Source: Bosea sp. RAC05 (GTDB lineage Bacteria > Pseudomonadota > Alphaproteobacteria > Rhizobiales > Beijerinckiaceae). From it: a DNA stretch of 64,000 nt. Of the stretch, positions 1 through 10,674 are shown in pieces. The DNA lies in NCBI RefSeq assembly GCF_001713455.1, contig NZ_CP016464.1, forward strand, positions 2,962,001-3,026,000, given 5' to 3'. Made by a program: the position numbers and the translations under genes. The notes under the pieces are model-generated. The model had not been told where the DNA came from. It did no database searches and saw nothing but the letters and a program-made list of their open reading frames with translations. Position 1 is the first letter of the stretch; each line of letters opens with the position of its first letter.

Positions 1-366
1 GTCGGCTTCTCGCCTGACCTCGCGGTCGGCGTCTACATGGGCTTCGACAAGCCGAAGTCGCTCGGCACCTCGGCCACCGCCGGCCAGTATGCCGCGCCGA
101 TCTTCCGGGACTTCATGATGGCGGCGCTCAAGGACAAGCCGGCGACGCCGTTCCGCGTTCCCGCCGGCATCAAGCTGATCCGCGTCGACCCCAAGACCGG
201 CATGCGCTCGGGCGGCGAGGGCGGAATCCTCGAGGCCTTCAAGCCGGGCACGGCGCCGCCCGACAGCTATTCGGTCATCGGCGCGGCCGGCGACGGCCTG
301 ACGCCCTTCAGCGTCGCCCCCGGCGGCGGTCGCGCCGTCGGCTCCGGCACCGGCGGGCTCTACTGA
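1..366 (+). CDS. mrcA: Penicillin-binding protein 1A, C-terminal end (5' truncated by window edge)
   Basis: This is the last 121 codons of a bifunctional class A penicillin-binding protein, which polymerises and cross-links peptidoglycan at the periplasmic face. The reading frame is open from base 1. The visible part begins with the conserved end of the transpeptidase domain (GFSPDLAVGVYMGFDKPK, then an AAPIFRDFM stretch), which is typical of the PBP1A C-terminus. It is followed by a Gly/Pro-rich tail without recognisable motif. The catalytic SxxK and glycosyltransferase domains lie outside the window. PBP1A immediately upstream of prfB is a familiar order in Hyphomicrobiales. The exact tail function is unknown. 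Confidence 0.88.
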   Translation, partial: VGFSPDLAVGVYMGFDKPKSLGTSATAGQYAAPIFRDFMMAALKDKPATPFRVPAGIKLIRVDPKTGMRSGGEGGILEAFKPGTAPPDSYSVIGAAGDGLTPFSVAPGGGRAVGSGTGGLY

Positions 367-395
367 CGTCCGCTCCAGCGACGGGCCTGCCATGA

Positions 396-424
396 GGGCG
401 AGCATGACGGGCTCGCCCGTCATG
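396..424 (+). terminator. Overlapping alternative hairpins between mrcA and prfB
   Basis: Two perfect stems compete for the same bases. GGGCGAGC (396-403) pairs with GCTCGCCC (411-418). CATGACGGG (403-411) pairs with CCCGTCATG (416-424) across the tetraloop CTCG. The second ends in CCGTTT, a weak U tract. The simplest role is termination of mrcA; an attenuator-like switch ahead of prfB is possible but unproven. Confidence 0.4.
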
Positions 425-483
425 CCGTTTACACCGGGCCCGTTCCCGCTTATCCCGACGCCAGATTCATCAAGGCCTATCGC

Positions 484-1612
484 ATGCGCCCAGAAATCCA
501 GACGCAACTCGACAACGCCAAGCAGTCGATCGGACTGCTGAGGAGGCATCTTTGACTGGGATCAAGCCCAGCGCCGCCTCGCTGAACTGAACGCCCTCTC
601 GGAGGGCCCCGACTTCTGGAACGACGCCGACGCCGCGCAGAAGCTGATGCGCGAGCGAACCTCGCTCGAAACCCAGATCGAGGGAATCCTCAAGCTCGAG
701 CGCGACCTCGACGACGCCCTGACCTTCATCGAGCTCGGCGAGATGGAGGACGACGCCGCCTCGATCGCCGAGGGTGAGGCCGGCATCAAGGCCGTCGAGG
801 TCGAATCCGCGCGGCTGCAGGTCGAGACTCTGCTCTCGGGCGAGGCCGACATGCTCGACACCTATCTCGAAATCCATCCCGGCGCCGGTGGAACCGAGAG
901 CCAGGACTGGGCCGAGATGCTGCTGCGCATGTATCGGCGCTGGGGCGAGCGGCGGAAGTTCAAGGTCGAGACGCTCGAATACCAGGACGGCGACACCGCC
1001 GGCATCAAGTCCGCGACGCTGCAGTTCAAGGGCCACAATGCCTATGGCTGGCTGAAGACGGAGAGCGGCGTGCACCGGCTGGTGCGGATCTCGCCCTTCG
1101 ACTCCAATGCGCGGCGCCAGACCTCCTTCGCCTCGGTCTGGGTCTATCCCGTCGTCGACGACCGCATTGTCATCGAGATCAACGAATCGGATTGCCGGAT
1201 CGACACCTACCGCGCCCAGGGAGCGGGCGGGCAGCACATCAACACCACTGATTCGGCCGTGCGCATCACGCACATCCCGTCTGGCATCGCGGTGTCCTGC
1301 CAGCAGGAGCGCTCCCAGCATAAGAACAAGGCCAAGGCCTGGGACATGCTGCGCGCGCGACTCTACGAGGTCGAGCTGAAGAAGCGCGAGGACAAGGCCA
1401 ATGCCGAGCAGGCGTCCAAGACCGACATCGGCTGGGGTCACCAGATTCGCTCCTATGTGCTCCAGCCCTATCAGCTGGTGAAGGACCTGCGGACCGGCGT
1501 GGCTTCGACCGCTCCGTCCGAGGTTCTCGACGGCGCGCTCGATCCCTTCATGGAGGCCTCGCTGGCGCAGCGCGTCTACGGGACCGAAGTCGAGGTCGAG
1601 GACATCGACTGA
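484..1612 (+). CDS. prfB: Peptide chain release factor 2, expressed by programmed +1 frameshift
   Basis: RF2 recognises UGA and UAA stop codons and triggers peptidyl-tRNA hydrolysis. The gene is in two frames. Codons from ATG 484 run 23 residues to an in-frame TGA at 553-555; skipping T553 continues as DWDQAQRRL... to the stop at 1612, giving about 375 residues, the normal RF2 length. The shift site has the classic layout: an AGGAGG Shine-Dalgarno-like block, a short spacer, then CTT TGA C. The downstream part carries the RF2 anticodon-like SPF motif (in RISPFDSNARR) and the catalytic GGQ loop (GAGGQHINTTDSAVRITH). A conventional gene call would start at 647 and miss the N-terminal domain. 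Very secure. Confidence 0.96.
541..556 (+). promoter_or_regulatory. prfB autoregulatory +1 frameshift site
   Basis: AGGAGG at 541-546, then CAT CTT TGA C. The internal Shine-Dalgarno element pairs with 16S rRNA and the slippery CTT lets the ribosome move one base at the slow UGA, so RF2 shortage raises RF2 synthesis. This mechanism is well established for prfB; the element is directly visible here. Confidence 0.95.
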
Positions 1613-1621
1613 GCCAAGGCG

Positions 1622-1660
1622 GGCGCGTCCTGCGCGGGCTTCCCCGCAGCGCGACGCGCC
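1622..1660 (+). terminator. Stem-loop downstream of prfB
   Basis: GGCGCGTC (1622-1629) pairs with GACGCGCC (1653-1660), and an inner stem GCGGG/CCCGC closes on a CTTC tetraloop (1639-1642). There is no U tract, so it may be a transcript-end stabiliser or a factor-assisted terminator rather than a classic intrinsic terminator. Confidence 0.4.
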
Positions 1661-1727
1661 GCCTGGCGATTTCCGCTCTCCGGCCCGATCGACTAGCGTC
1701 CTGCCGCATCCGTCGCGGAGCCGCCCC

Positions 1728-2258
1728 ATGACGCTGCCCAACCTCATCACCGTCGCCCGGCTGCTGATGGTGCCGCTCGCGATCATGATGATCCTCGACG
1801 GGCGCTGGATGCCGGCCTTCCTCGTCTTCGCCCTGGCTGGGCTGTCCGATGCGGTCGACGGCTATCTCGCCCGCCGCTTCGCCATGGCGAGCGATCTCGG
1901 CGCCTATCTCGATCCGATTGCCGACAAGGCGCTGATCGTCTCGATTTACGTCACGCTCGCGCTCGTCGGCGCGGTTCCGCCCTGGCTCGTGGTGCTCGTG
2001 GTCTCGCGCGACGTCATGATCGTGGCGGCGGTGATCCTGTCGTGGATGATGAGCAAGCCGCTGCCGATCGCGCCGTTCCTGGTCAGCAAGCTCAACACCC
2101 TGGCCCAGCTCCTCTTTGCCGCACTGCTGCTCGGCTCGCGCGCCTTCGGCTTCGAGCCCGGGCTCGCGATCGGGATCGGCTCGGGGGTGGTGGCGCTGTT
2201 GACGCTCGCCTCGATGGCGGCCTATCTCGCCTTCTGGCTGCGCCACATGGCGGCGTGA
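1728..2258 (+). CDS. CDP-alcohol phosphatidyltransferase family membrane protein (PgsA-like)
   Basis: A 176-residue integral membrane enzyme that would transfer a phosphatidyl group from CDP-diacylglycerol to an alcohol. The family signature is complete: D41-x2-D44-G45-x2-A48-R49-x8-G58-x3-D62-x3-D66, the metal and CDP-binding motif. It is followed by hydrophobic segments (about residues 75-100, 110-135 and 145-170). The acceptor cannot be read from sequence; glycerol-3-phosphate (PgsA) is one option, but the family also includes cardiolipin and phosphatidylcholine synthases. It lies between prfB and an AI-2E-family permease, all on the same strand, and may be cotranscribed with the permease and hdaA. 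Confidence 0.9.
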   Translation: MTLPNLITVARLLMVPLAIMMILDGRWMPAFLVFALAGLSDAVDGYLARRFAMASDLGAYLDPIADKALIVSIYVTLALVGAVPPWLVVLVVSRDVMIVAAVILSWMMSKPLPIAPFLVSKLNTLAQLLFAALLLGSRAFGFEPGLAIGIGSGVVALLTLASMAAYLAFWLRHMAA

Positions 2259-2367
2259 CCGCGCCACGGTGCCGTCCCCGGCACGGCGTTTCTCCGCGAG
2301 GTCTTGGAACCTTCACCCCGCCGTTCCATGTCTCGACGGCACCACCGGATCCGCGAAAGGCCAGACG

Positions 2368-3477
2368 ATGACACTGCAACGCCAAATCGGGTTCTGGCTG
2401 CTGTCCTTGGCGGTGCTCGTGCTGTTCCTCGTCGTGTTCCGCGACGTCCTGCTGCCCTTCATCGCGGCCCTGGCGCTGGCCTATCTGCTCGATCCGCTCG
2501 CCGACCGCCTGGAGCGGATCGGGATGAGCCGGCTCGCCGCCACGATCGTCATCCTCGTGGTCTTCCTCATCATCTTCGTGCTCGCGCTGGTGCTGCTGGT
2601 GCCGCTGCTCGGCCAGCAGCTGGCGGGGCTGGTGGCGCGGCTGCCGGCGGATGCGCAGCGCCTGCAGACTCTGGTGCTGGAGCAGGGCGGCCCCTGGCTC
2701 GAGCGCTTCGGCGGCACGAAGCTCACCGAGGAGGCCCAGAACTCGCTCGGCAACCTCGTCGGCGAGGCGACCAAATGGGTCGGCAGCGTGCTCCAGTCGC
2801 TCTGGACCGGCGGCACCGCCATCGTCGGGGTGTTCTCGCTGCTCGTGCTGACGCCCGTGATCGCCTTCTACCTGCTGGTCGACTGGGACCGGATGATGAC
2901 GACGGTCGATGGCTGGCTGCCGCTCGAGCACCGCGAGACGATCCGCGGCCTGCTGCAGGAGATGGACGTCGCCATCGCCGGCTTCCTGCGCGGACAGGCC
3001 CTGGTCTGCCTGCTGCTCGGCATCTTCTATGCGGTGGGCCTGACCTTGCTCGGCGTCAATTTCGGCGCCCTGATCGGCATCATCTCGGGGCTGTTGTCCT
3101 TCATTCCCTATGTCGGCTCGCTGACGGGGCTCGTGCTGTCGGTCGGCGTCGCCATCGTCCAGTTCTGGCCGGACTGGACCTGGCCGCTGGCGACGCTGGC
3201 CGTCTTCGCCGCCGGGCAGTTCCTCGAGGGCAATATCTTCCAGCCGAAATTCGTCGGCGACTCGATCGGCGTCCACCCGGTCTGGCTGATGTTCGCGCTG
3301 CTCGCCTTCGGCTCGCTTTTCGGCTTCGTCGGGCTGCTGCTGGCCGTGCCGCTCGCGGCGGTCATCGGCGTGCTCTGCCGCTTCGCCCTGCGGCAATACC
3401 TCGCCAGCAACATCTACCATGGCGGTGATGCGACCAAGGCCGCAGCCGTTCAGGCGCGCCTCGAGACCGATGCCTGA
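2368..3477 (+). CDS. AI-2E family transporter (PerM/TqsA-type membrane protein)
   Basis: A 369-residue polytopic inner-membrane protein of the AI-2E exporter/PerM superfamily. It opens with two closely spaced hydrophobic helices (WLLSLAVLVLFLVVFRDVLL..., then LAATIVILVVFLII...). It then has the large hydrophilic loop typical of the family and a second set of helices including LLSFIPYVGSLTGL, the conserved IPY/G segment. I chose the ATG at 2368 because AAAGG lies just upstream and the protein then begins at the first membrane helix; the frame stays open to 2269 without homology. The substrate is unknown: members export AI-2, Na+/H+ or other solutes. The stop overlaps the hdaA start by 8 bases, suggesting translational coupling. 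Confidence 0.9.
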   Translation: MTLQRQIGFWLLSLAVLVLFLVVFRDVLLPFIAALALAYLLDPLADRLERIGMSRLAATIVILVVFLIIFVLALVLLVPLLGQQLAGLVARLPADAQRLQTLVLEQGGPWLERFGGTKLTEEAQNSLGNLVGEATKWVGSVLQSLWTGGTAIVGVFSLLVLTPVIAFYLLVDWDRMMTTVDGWLPLEHRETIRGLLQEMDVAIAGFLRGQALVCLLLGIFYAVGLTLLGVNFGALIGIISGLLSFIPYVGSLTGLVLSVGVAIVQFWPDWTWPLATLAVFAAGQFLEGNIFQPKFVGDSIGVHPVWLMFALLAFGSLFGFVGLLLAVPLAAVIGVLCRFALRQYLASNIYHGGDATKAAAVQARLETDA

Positions 3478-4162
3478 GCAGCCCACCCGTCCGCGCCAGC
3501 TCGCCTTCGACCTGCCGGTCGACAGCCGCCATGGTGTCGAGGACTTCCTGATCGGGCCGTCCAACGAGGCCGCCTACGGGCTGGTTGAAGCCTGGCCGCA
3601 CTGGCCCGAGGCCTGGCTGCGCCTGACCGGGCCGGAAGGCGCCGGCAAGACCCATCTCGCCGCCATCTGGGCCAAGCGTGCCCATGCCTGGACCGTGCCG
3701 GCGGCGGAGGTGGTGGATGCGAAGGTGCCCCATCTGGTCTCCGGCGGGGCACTGGTTGTCGAGGATTGCGACCGTGGGCTCGAGGACGAAGCGGCGCTGT
3801 TCCACCTGATGAACGCGGTCAAGGCGAGGGGCGGGCACCTCCTGCTGACCGCCCGGGCCGCGCCCGATCAATGGGGGCTGCGCGTGCCGGATCTGCTGTC
3901 GCGGCTGCGGCTGGCGCCGGAGGCCCGGATCGAGCCGCCCGACGACGCGCTCCTGCGCGCCGTCCTGGTCAAGCTCTTCATCGACCGCCAGCTCGTGGTC
4001 GACACCATGATCATCGAGATGCTCGCCCTGCGGATGGAGCGCTCTTTCGCGGCGGCGCGCGCTCTGGTCGACCTGCTCGACAAGCTGTCGCTCGAGCGCG
4101 GGCGCCGCGTCACGCGGCCCCTCGCGGCCGAGGCGCTGGAGCGCCTCTACGCCGAGGACTGA
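3470..4162 (+). CDS. hdaA: DnaA-related regulator HdaA (regulatory inactivation of DnaA)
   Basis: A 230-residue AAA+ protein resembling DnaA domain III without the DNA-binding domain. In Caulobacter, HdaA works with the beta clamp to stimulate ATP hydrolysis by DnaA and prevent over-initiation. The N-terminus has a clamp-binding-like QLAFDL motif (about residues 9-14). A Walker A-like GPEGAGKT follows at residues 54-61, a Walker B-like LVVEDCD, and a C-terminal lid with the arginine-rich RMERSFAAARALVDLLD segment. Start ATG 3470 overlaps the upstream stop (ATGCCTGA). In many relatives this gene precedes ppk, as it nearly does here. Confidence 0.93.
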   Translation: MPEQPTRPRQLAFDLPVDSRHGVEDFLIGPSNEAAYGLVEAWPHWPEAWLRLTGPEGAGKTHLAAIWAKRAHAWTVPAAEVVDAKVPHLVSGGALVVEDCDRGLEDEAALFHLMNAVKARGGHLLLTARAAPDQWGLRVPDLLSRLRLAPEARIEPPDDALLRAVLVKLFIDRQLVVDTMIIEMLALRMERSFAAARALVDLLDKLSLERGRRVTRPLAAEALERLYAED

Positions 4163-4169
4163 AGCCGCC

Positions 4170-5423
4170 TCAGCCCAGACGGCGCGGGGCCGCCTCGACG
4201 GGAAGCGCGACGAGCCGCGCATGCATCGCCTCGACCAGCAGCTCATGGGCCCTGTTGGCGATGGCGTCGAGCGACGGCGTCTTGACGAACATCGCGGCGG
4301 CCTTGGCGTTGAGCTGCTCGCGGCTGGGCAGGACGGGCAGCTGCCAGCTCGAGGCATCCCACTGCGCCCAGGCCTCGGCGGCCTGGCTCTGGATCTCCGC
4401 GAAGCGGTCGCCGGCGCGTTCCTGCAGATCGGCCAGCGCCGCCCGCAGCTCGGCCAGCGTCAGGCTCGGCCAGTGCAGCTCGGGCAGAGCGGGTGTCGCC
4501 GCATAGGCCTCGCGGAAGGCGCTGACGACCCGATCGACCGGGACGGACGCCGCCAGCCGCTCGGCGGAGCGCTCGATCACGCGCGGGGGCAGCGCCTGCG
4601 AGCGCTCGATCACCGCCTGCGGCGGCTGCTTCAGGTCCCAGACGAGGCGCAGCTTCGAGAGCCCGAGGATGATGTAGTAGGTCGGGTCGATCTGCCACCA
4701 GCGGAAGCCCTGGCGGACGCTGTACTGGTAGGCATGGTGGTTGTTGTGCCAGCCCTCGCCCATGGTGATGATGGCGAGCCACCAGTTGTTGCGGCTTTCG
4801 TCGCCGGTCACATAGTCCTTGTCGCCATGCACATGGGCGAGCGAGTTGATGCAGAAGGTGGCGTGGTAGACGGCCACCGTCGACCAGAAGAAGCCGACGA
4901 AGAGCCCCGCCCAGCCGTCGATGACGTAGCAGAGCACCGCCAGCAGCACGGCCGGAGTCAGCTCGAAACGGTGCAGCCAGCGCAGCTCCGGGAACTTCGT
5001 CAGATCCTGAATCGTCGAATCGTCGAAGACGTGGTGGTCGCGGCTGAAGATCCAGCCGACATGCGAATAGGCGAAGGAGGTCTGCACCGGCGAGTGCACG
5101 TCGTGCTCGGTGTCGGCATAGCGGTGGTGATGGCGATGCTTGGACGCCCACCAGAACACGCTCTTCTGCGCCGTCGACTGCGCCAGCACCGCCAGCACGA
5201 ACTGGCCGATTCGGCTGGTCCTGTAGGTGCGATGCGAGAAATAGCGGTGGTAGCCGCCCGTCACGGCGAACATCCGCAGCCAGTAGAGGCCGATGGCGAG
5301 CCAGACCGAGGTCGCGGTGACCCCGCTCCAGAGGGCACCGAAACAGGCCAGATGCGCGAGAATGAAGGGAATGGCGGACGGGTAGACGATGTCGCCATCG
5401 TCACGATGGGAAGAGCTGCTCAA
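4170..5423 (-). CDS. Acyl-CoA/fatty acid desaturase (membrane diiron, delta-9 type) with long C-terminal extension
   Basis: A membrane-bound diiron desaturase that introduces a double bond into acyl chains. All three histidine boxes are present: HRYFSH, HRHHH and HNNHH, separated by paired hydrophobic helices as in delta-9 desaturases. I prefer the TTG start at 5423 because AGAGG lies five bases upstream. The frame is open to an ATG at 5579, but that adds about 52 Cys/Pro-rich residues with no family match and no Shine-Dalgarno sequence. After the third box, about 140 further residues form an Ala/Glu-rich, probably helical tail that ordinary desaturases lack. The gene is convergent with hdaA and divergent from ppk. 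Confidence 0.88.
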   Translation of the reverse strand: MSSSSHRDDGDIVYPSAIPFILAHLACFGALWSGVTATSVWLAIGLYWLRMFAVTGGYHRYFSHRTYRTSRIGQFVLAVLAQSTAQKSVFWWASKHRHHHRYADTEHDVHSPVQTSFAYSHVGWIFSRDHHVFDDSTIQDLTKFPELRWLHRFELTPAVLLAVLCYVIDGWAGLFVGFFWSTVAVYHATFCINSLAHVHGDKDYVTGDESRNNWWLAIITMGEGWHNNHHAYQYSVRQGFRWWQIDPTYYIILGLSKLRLVWDLKQPPQAVIERSQALPPRVIERSAERLAASVPVDRVVSAFREAYAATPALPELHWPSLTLAELRAALADLQERAGDRFAEIQSQAAEAWAQWDASSWQLPVLPSREQLNAKAAAMFVKTPSLDAIANRAHELLVEAMHARLVALPVEAAPRRLG

Positions 5424-5624
5424 AACGGCCTCTGTCGAATCCAGACGGCGCAGGTTCGGCCGCCCGGGGATGGGGTCCCCGCGGCGGCACGAAACAGGAG
5501 CGGGCGGCGCCACGCAAGGGGGCCTGGCGACGCAGGCACATTCGCCGGCCCCTGCAGCCGGAAATGACATGGTTGTCATCGAACCGTCACGCTACGGTGG
5601 CTGAAGACGCTCAGGGAGACGACC

Positions 5625-7856
<2,232 letters not shown>

Positions 7857-9379
7857 CGCCAGGACCGCGCCCGGCCGCCTCGGGCTGGGAGCCGGCACGC
7901 TCGCCATCGTCGACATCGGGTCGAACTCGGTCCGCCTCGTCGTCTACGAGATGGTGGCGCGGGCCCCGGCCCAGGTCTTCAACGAGAAGGAGATGGCCGG
8001 TCTCGGCCGGCAGGTCGCGACCACGGGACGCCTCGCGCCCGACGCGATCGAGAAGGCGATCGGCGCGCTGGTGCGCTTCCGCATCCTCTGCGAGGCGATG
8101 AATGTCGGCGAGATCCGGGTCATCGCCACCGCCGCCGCTCGCTATGCCAGCAACGGGCCCGAGTTCATCGCCCGGGCCGAGGCGGCGATCGGCCAGCCGA
8201 TCGAGCTGATCTCGGGCGACCGCGAGGCGGAACTGTCAGGCCTCGGCGTGATCTCCGGCTTCGACAATCCCGACGGCGTCGTCGGCGATCTCGGCGGCGG
8301 CAGCCTCGAGCTGATCCCGGTGGGCCGCGGCCGGGTCGGGGAGGGCGCGAGCGTCCCGCTCGGCGGCCTCGCCTTGCTCGACCGCTCGAAGAACTCGCTC
8401 AGGCTCGCCGAGAAGATCGTCAAGGACGAGCTCGACAGGCTGCCGCAGATCGACGCGATGAAGGGGCGTGACTTCTACGCCGTCGGCGGCACCTGGCGTG
8501 CGCTGGCGACCCTGCATCAGCACCAGGTGCGCTATCCTCTCAACGTCATGCATGGCTATACGCTGCCGGCCAAGGACGTCGCCGATTTCGTCAAGCTGGT
8601 CGAGCGGGCCGATCTGACCGGGCTCCCGGCCATCGACGCGGTCTCGTCGGCACGGCGTCCGCTGCTCGCCTATGGCGCGCTCGTGCTCGACGAACTGATC
8701 AAGCGCGGCAAGCCCCGCGCCGTCATCATCTCGGCCCAGGGCGTCCGCGAGGGCCTGCTGCACGAGCAGCTCTCGGAGGAGGAGCGCGCCGCCGATCCGC
8801 TGCTGCGCGCGGCCCGCGATTACAACCACCTGCGCGCACGCGACCCGCGCCACGCCGCCGAACTCATCGCCTGGAGCCGCGCCATCCTCGAGACGGCGGG
8901 GCTTGCGGGAGACGAACCCTCGCCGCGGCTGATCGAATCGGTCTGCCTGCTCTCGGATATCGGCTGGCGCGCCCATCCGGACTACCGGGGCGAGCAGAGC
9001 ATGAACGTCATCGCCCATGCCTATTTCACCGGGATCGACCATGTCGGCCGGGCCTTCCTGGCGCTCGCGATCTTCCATCGCTATGCCGGGTTGAAGGCGG
9101 ACTCGCCGGCCGCCAACGCCCTGAGGGCACTGCTGCCGACGCCGATCCTCGACCGGGCCCTGCTGCTGGCGGCGATCTTCCGCGTCGCCTATCTGTTGTC
9201 GGCCGGCATGGCGGGTCTGCTGCCGCGCATGCCGGCGACCTGCGTCGATGGCCGCCTGATCCTGCGGCTGCCCGAGGATCTCGGCCCACTCGCCAGCGAA
9301 CGCGTCATCGGCCGCCTCAAGCAGCTCGCGAAGCTGCTGGGCCGCGACTACGAGATCGCGCGCCTCTGAGTCGGCCGCC

Positions 9380-10519
9380 TCACCCGACGATGACGCGACC
9401 GCGCAGGACCCGCAGGCCGAGCGAACCGCTCTTCAGCGCCAGCGCCTTGTCGCCGAAGACCTCGCGCCGCCAGCCCTGAAGCGCGGGAACGTCGGCCTCG
9501 TCATCCGAGGCGATCGCCTCGAGATCGTCCGAGGACGCGATGATCTTGGGCGCGACCCGCTCCGCCTCGGCCACCGCCTTGAGCAGCACCTTGAGCAGGT
9601 CGAGCACGGCGCCGTTGCCGCCGCGGCCGCGTTCGCGCTCCAGCCGGGGCAGGGTCTTGGGATCGAGAGCCAGCCCGCGCTCGATCGCCGCCAGCACCTC
9701 GCCGCCCGAGCGGGAGCGCTCGAAGCCGTTGGGCACGGAGCGCAGCTCGGCCAGCGCCTCGACGGACCGCGGCGCGCGCTGGACGATGTCCATCAGCGCG
9801 TCGTCCTTGAGCACGCGCTGGCGCGGCACGTCGCGGTGCTGCGCCTCGCGCTCGCGCCAGGCCGCCAGCTCGATCAGCACGGCGAGCTCCTTGGGCTTGC
9901 GGATGCGGCCCTTCAGGCGCTGCCAGGCATTCTCGGGCTTGACCTCGTAGGTCGCGGGCGAATTGAGGACCGCCATCTCCTCGGCGACCCAGCCCTCGCG
10001 CCCGGTCGTCTCCAGATCGGCCTTCAGCGCCAGATAGATGTCTCTGAGATGGGTGACGTCGGCCTCGGCATAGACGAGTTGCGCCTCGTTCAGCGGACGC
10101 CGCGACCAGTCGGTGAAGCGCGAGGACTTGTCGATGCGCGCCTTGGCGAGATCGTTGGCGAGTTGCTCGTAGCCGACCGAGTCGCCATAGCCGCAGACCA
10201 TGGCCGCGACCTGCGTGTCGAAGAGCGGGCTCGGCAGCACCCGGCCGAGCATCCAGACGATCTCGAGATCCTGCCGTGCCGCGTGGAAGACCTTGACCAC
10301 GGCCTCATCGACCATCAGCCCGAAGAACGGGGCGAGATCGAGCTCGGGCGCCAGCGGATCGACCAGCACCGCCTCGTCGGGCGAGGCGAGCTGGATCAGG
10401 CAGAGTTTGGGGTAGTAGGTCGTCTCCCGCAGGAACTCGGTATCGACCGTGACGAAGGGGTGGCTGGCGAGGCGCGCGCAGGCGTCGGCGAGGTCGGCCG
10501 TGGTCGTGATCAGCTTCAT
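9380..10519 (-). CDS. rnd: Ribonuclease D
   Basis: A 3'-5' exoribonuclease of the DEDD family that trims tRNA and other structured RNA precursors. The exonuclease domain starts directly: [20 protein letters not shown] supplies catalytic D26 and E28. Later motifs include [13 protein letters not shown] and [16 protein letters not shown] (the DEDDy tyrosine/aspartate motif). A helical HRDC domain follows from about residue 210. The length of 379 residues is normal. It converges on ppx with only ten bases between stops and is divergent from aspS, an arrangement common in the order. Confidence 0.96.
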   Translation of the reverse strand: MKLITTTADLADACARLASHPFVTVDTEFLRETTYYPKLCLIQLASPDEAVLVDPLAPELDLAPFFGLMVDEAVVKVFHAARQDLEIVWMLGRVLPSPLFDTQVAAMVCGYGDSVGYEQLANDLAKARIDKSSRFTDWSRRPLNEAQLVYAEADVTHLRDIYLALKADLETTGREGWVAEEMAVLNSPATYEVKPENAWQRLKGRIRKPKELAVLIELAAWREREAQHRDVPRQRVLKDDALMDIVQRAPRSVEALAELRSVPNGFERSRSGGEVLAAIERGLALDPKTLPRLERERGRGGNGAVLDLLKVLLKAVAEAERVAPKIIASSDDLEAIASDDEADVPALQGWRREVFGDKALALKSGSLGLRVLRGRVIVG

Positions 10520-10585
10520 GCTCCGGGCTTACCGGAGCAGGGGGCGCCCCGTCGAGTCCGCAGGCCGACAATCCCACCTGAATCC

Positions 10586-10614
10586 TTGACAAGCCCTGCG
10601 CCCGCGTGTGCTTA
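10586..10614 (+). promoter_or_regulatory. Probable sigma-70 promoter of aspS
   Basis: TTGACA at 10586-10591 is a perfect -35 hexamer. A 17-base spacer leads to TGCTTA (10609-10614), a plausible alphaproteobacterial -10. The aspS start lies 61 bases downstream. Reverse-strand transcription of rnd would start in the same divergent gap. Confidence 0.6.
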
Positions 10615-10674
10615 CGCCGGCAGAATCGACCGCCCGCGGCTCGCCCCAGGGCGACCCCGAAAGAGATCATCCCC

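Noticed and set aside
470..3564. Several very long minus-strand open frames, for example 1786-470 and 3564-2092
   Set aside because: They are mirror frames of prfB, the phosphatidyltransferase and the AI-2E gene in GC-rich DNA. They have Arg/Gly/Asp-rich composition and no family motifs.
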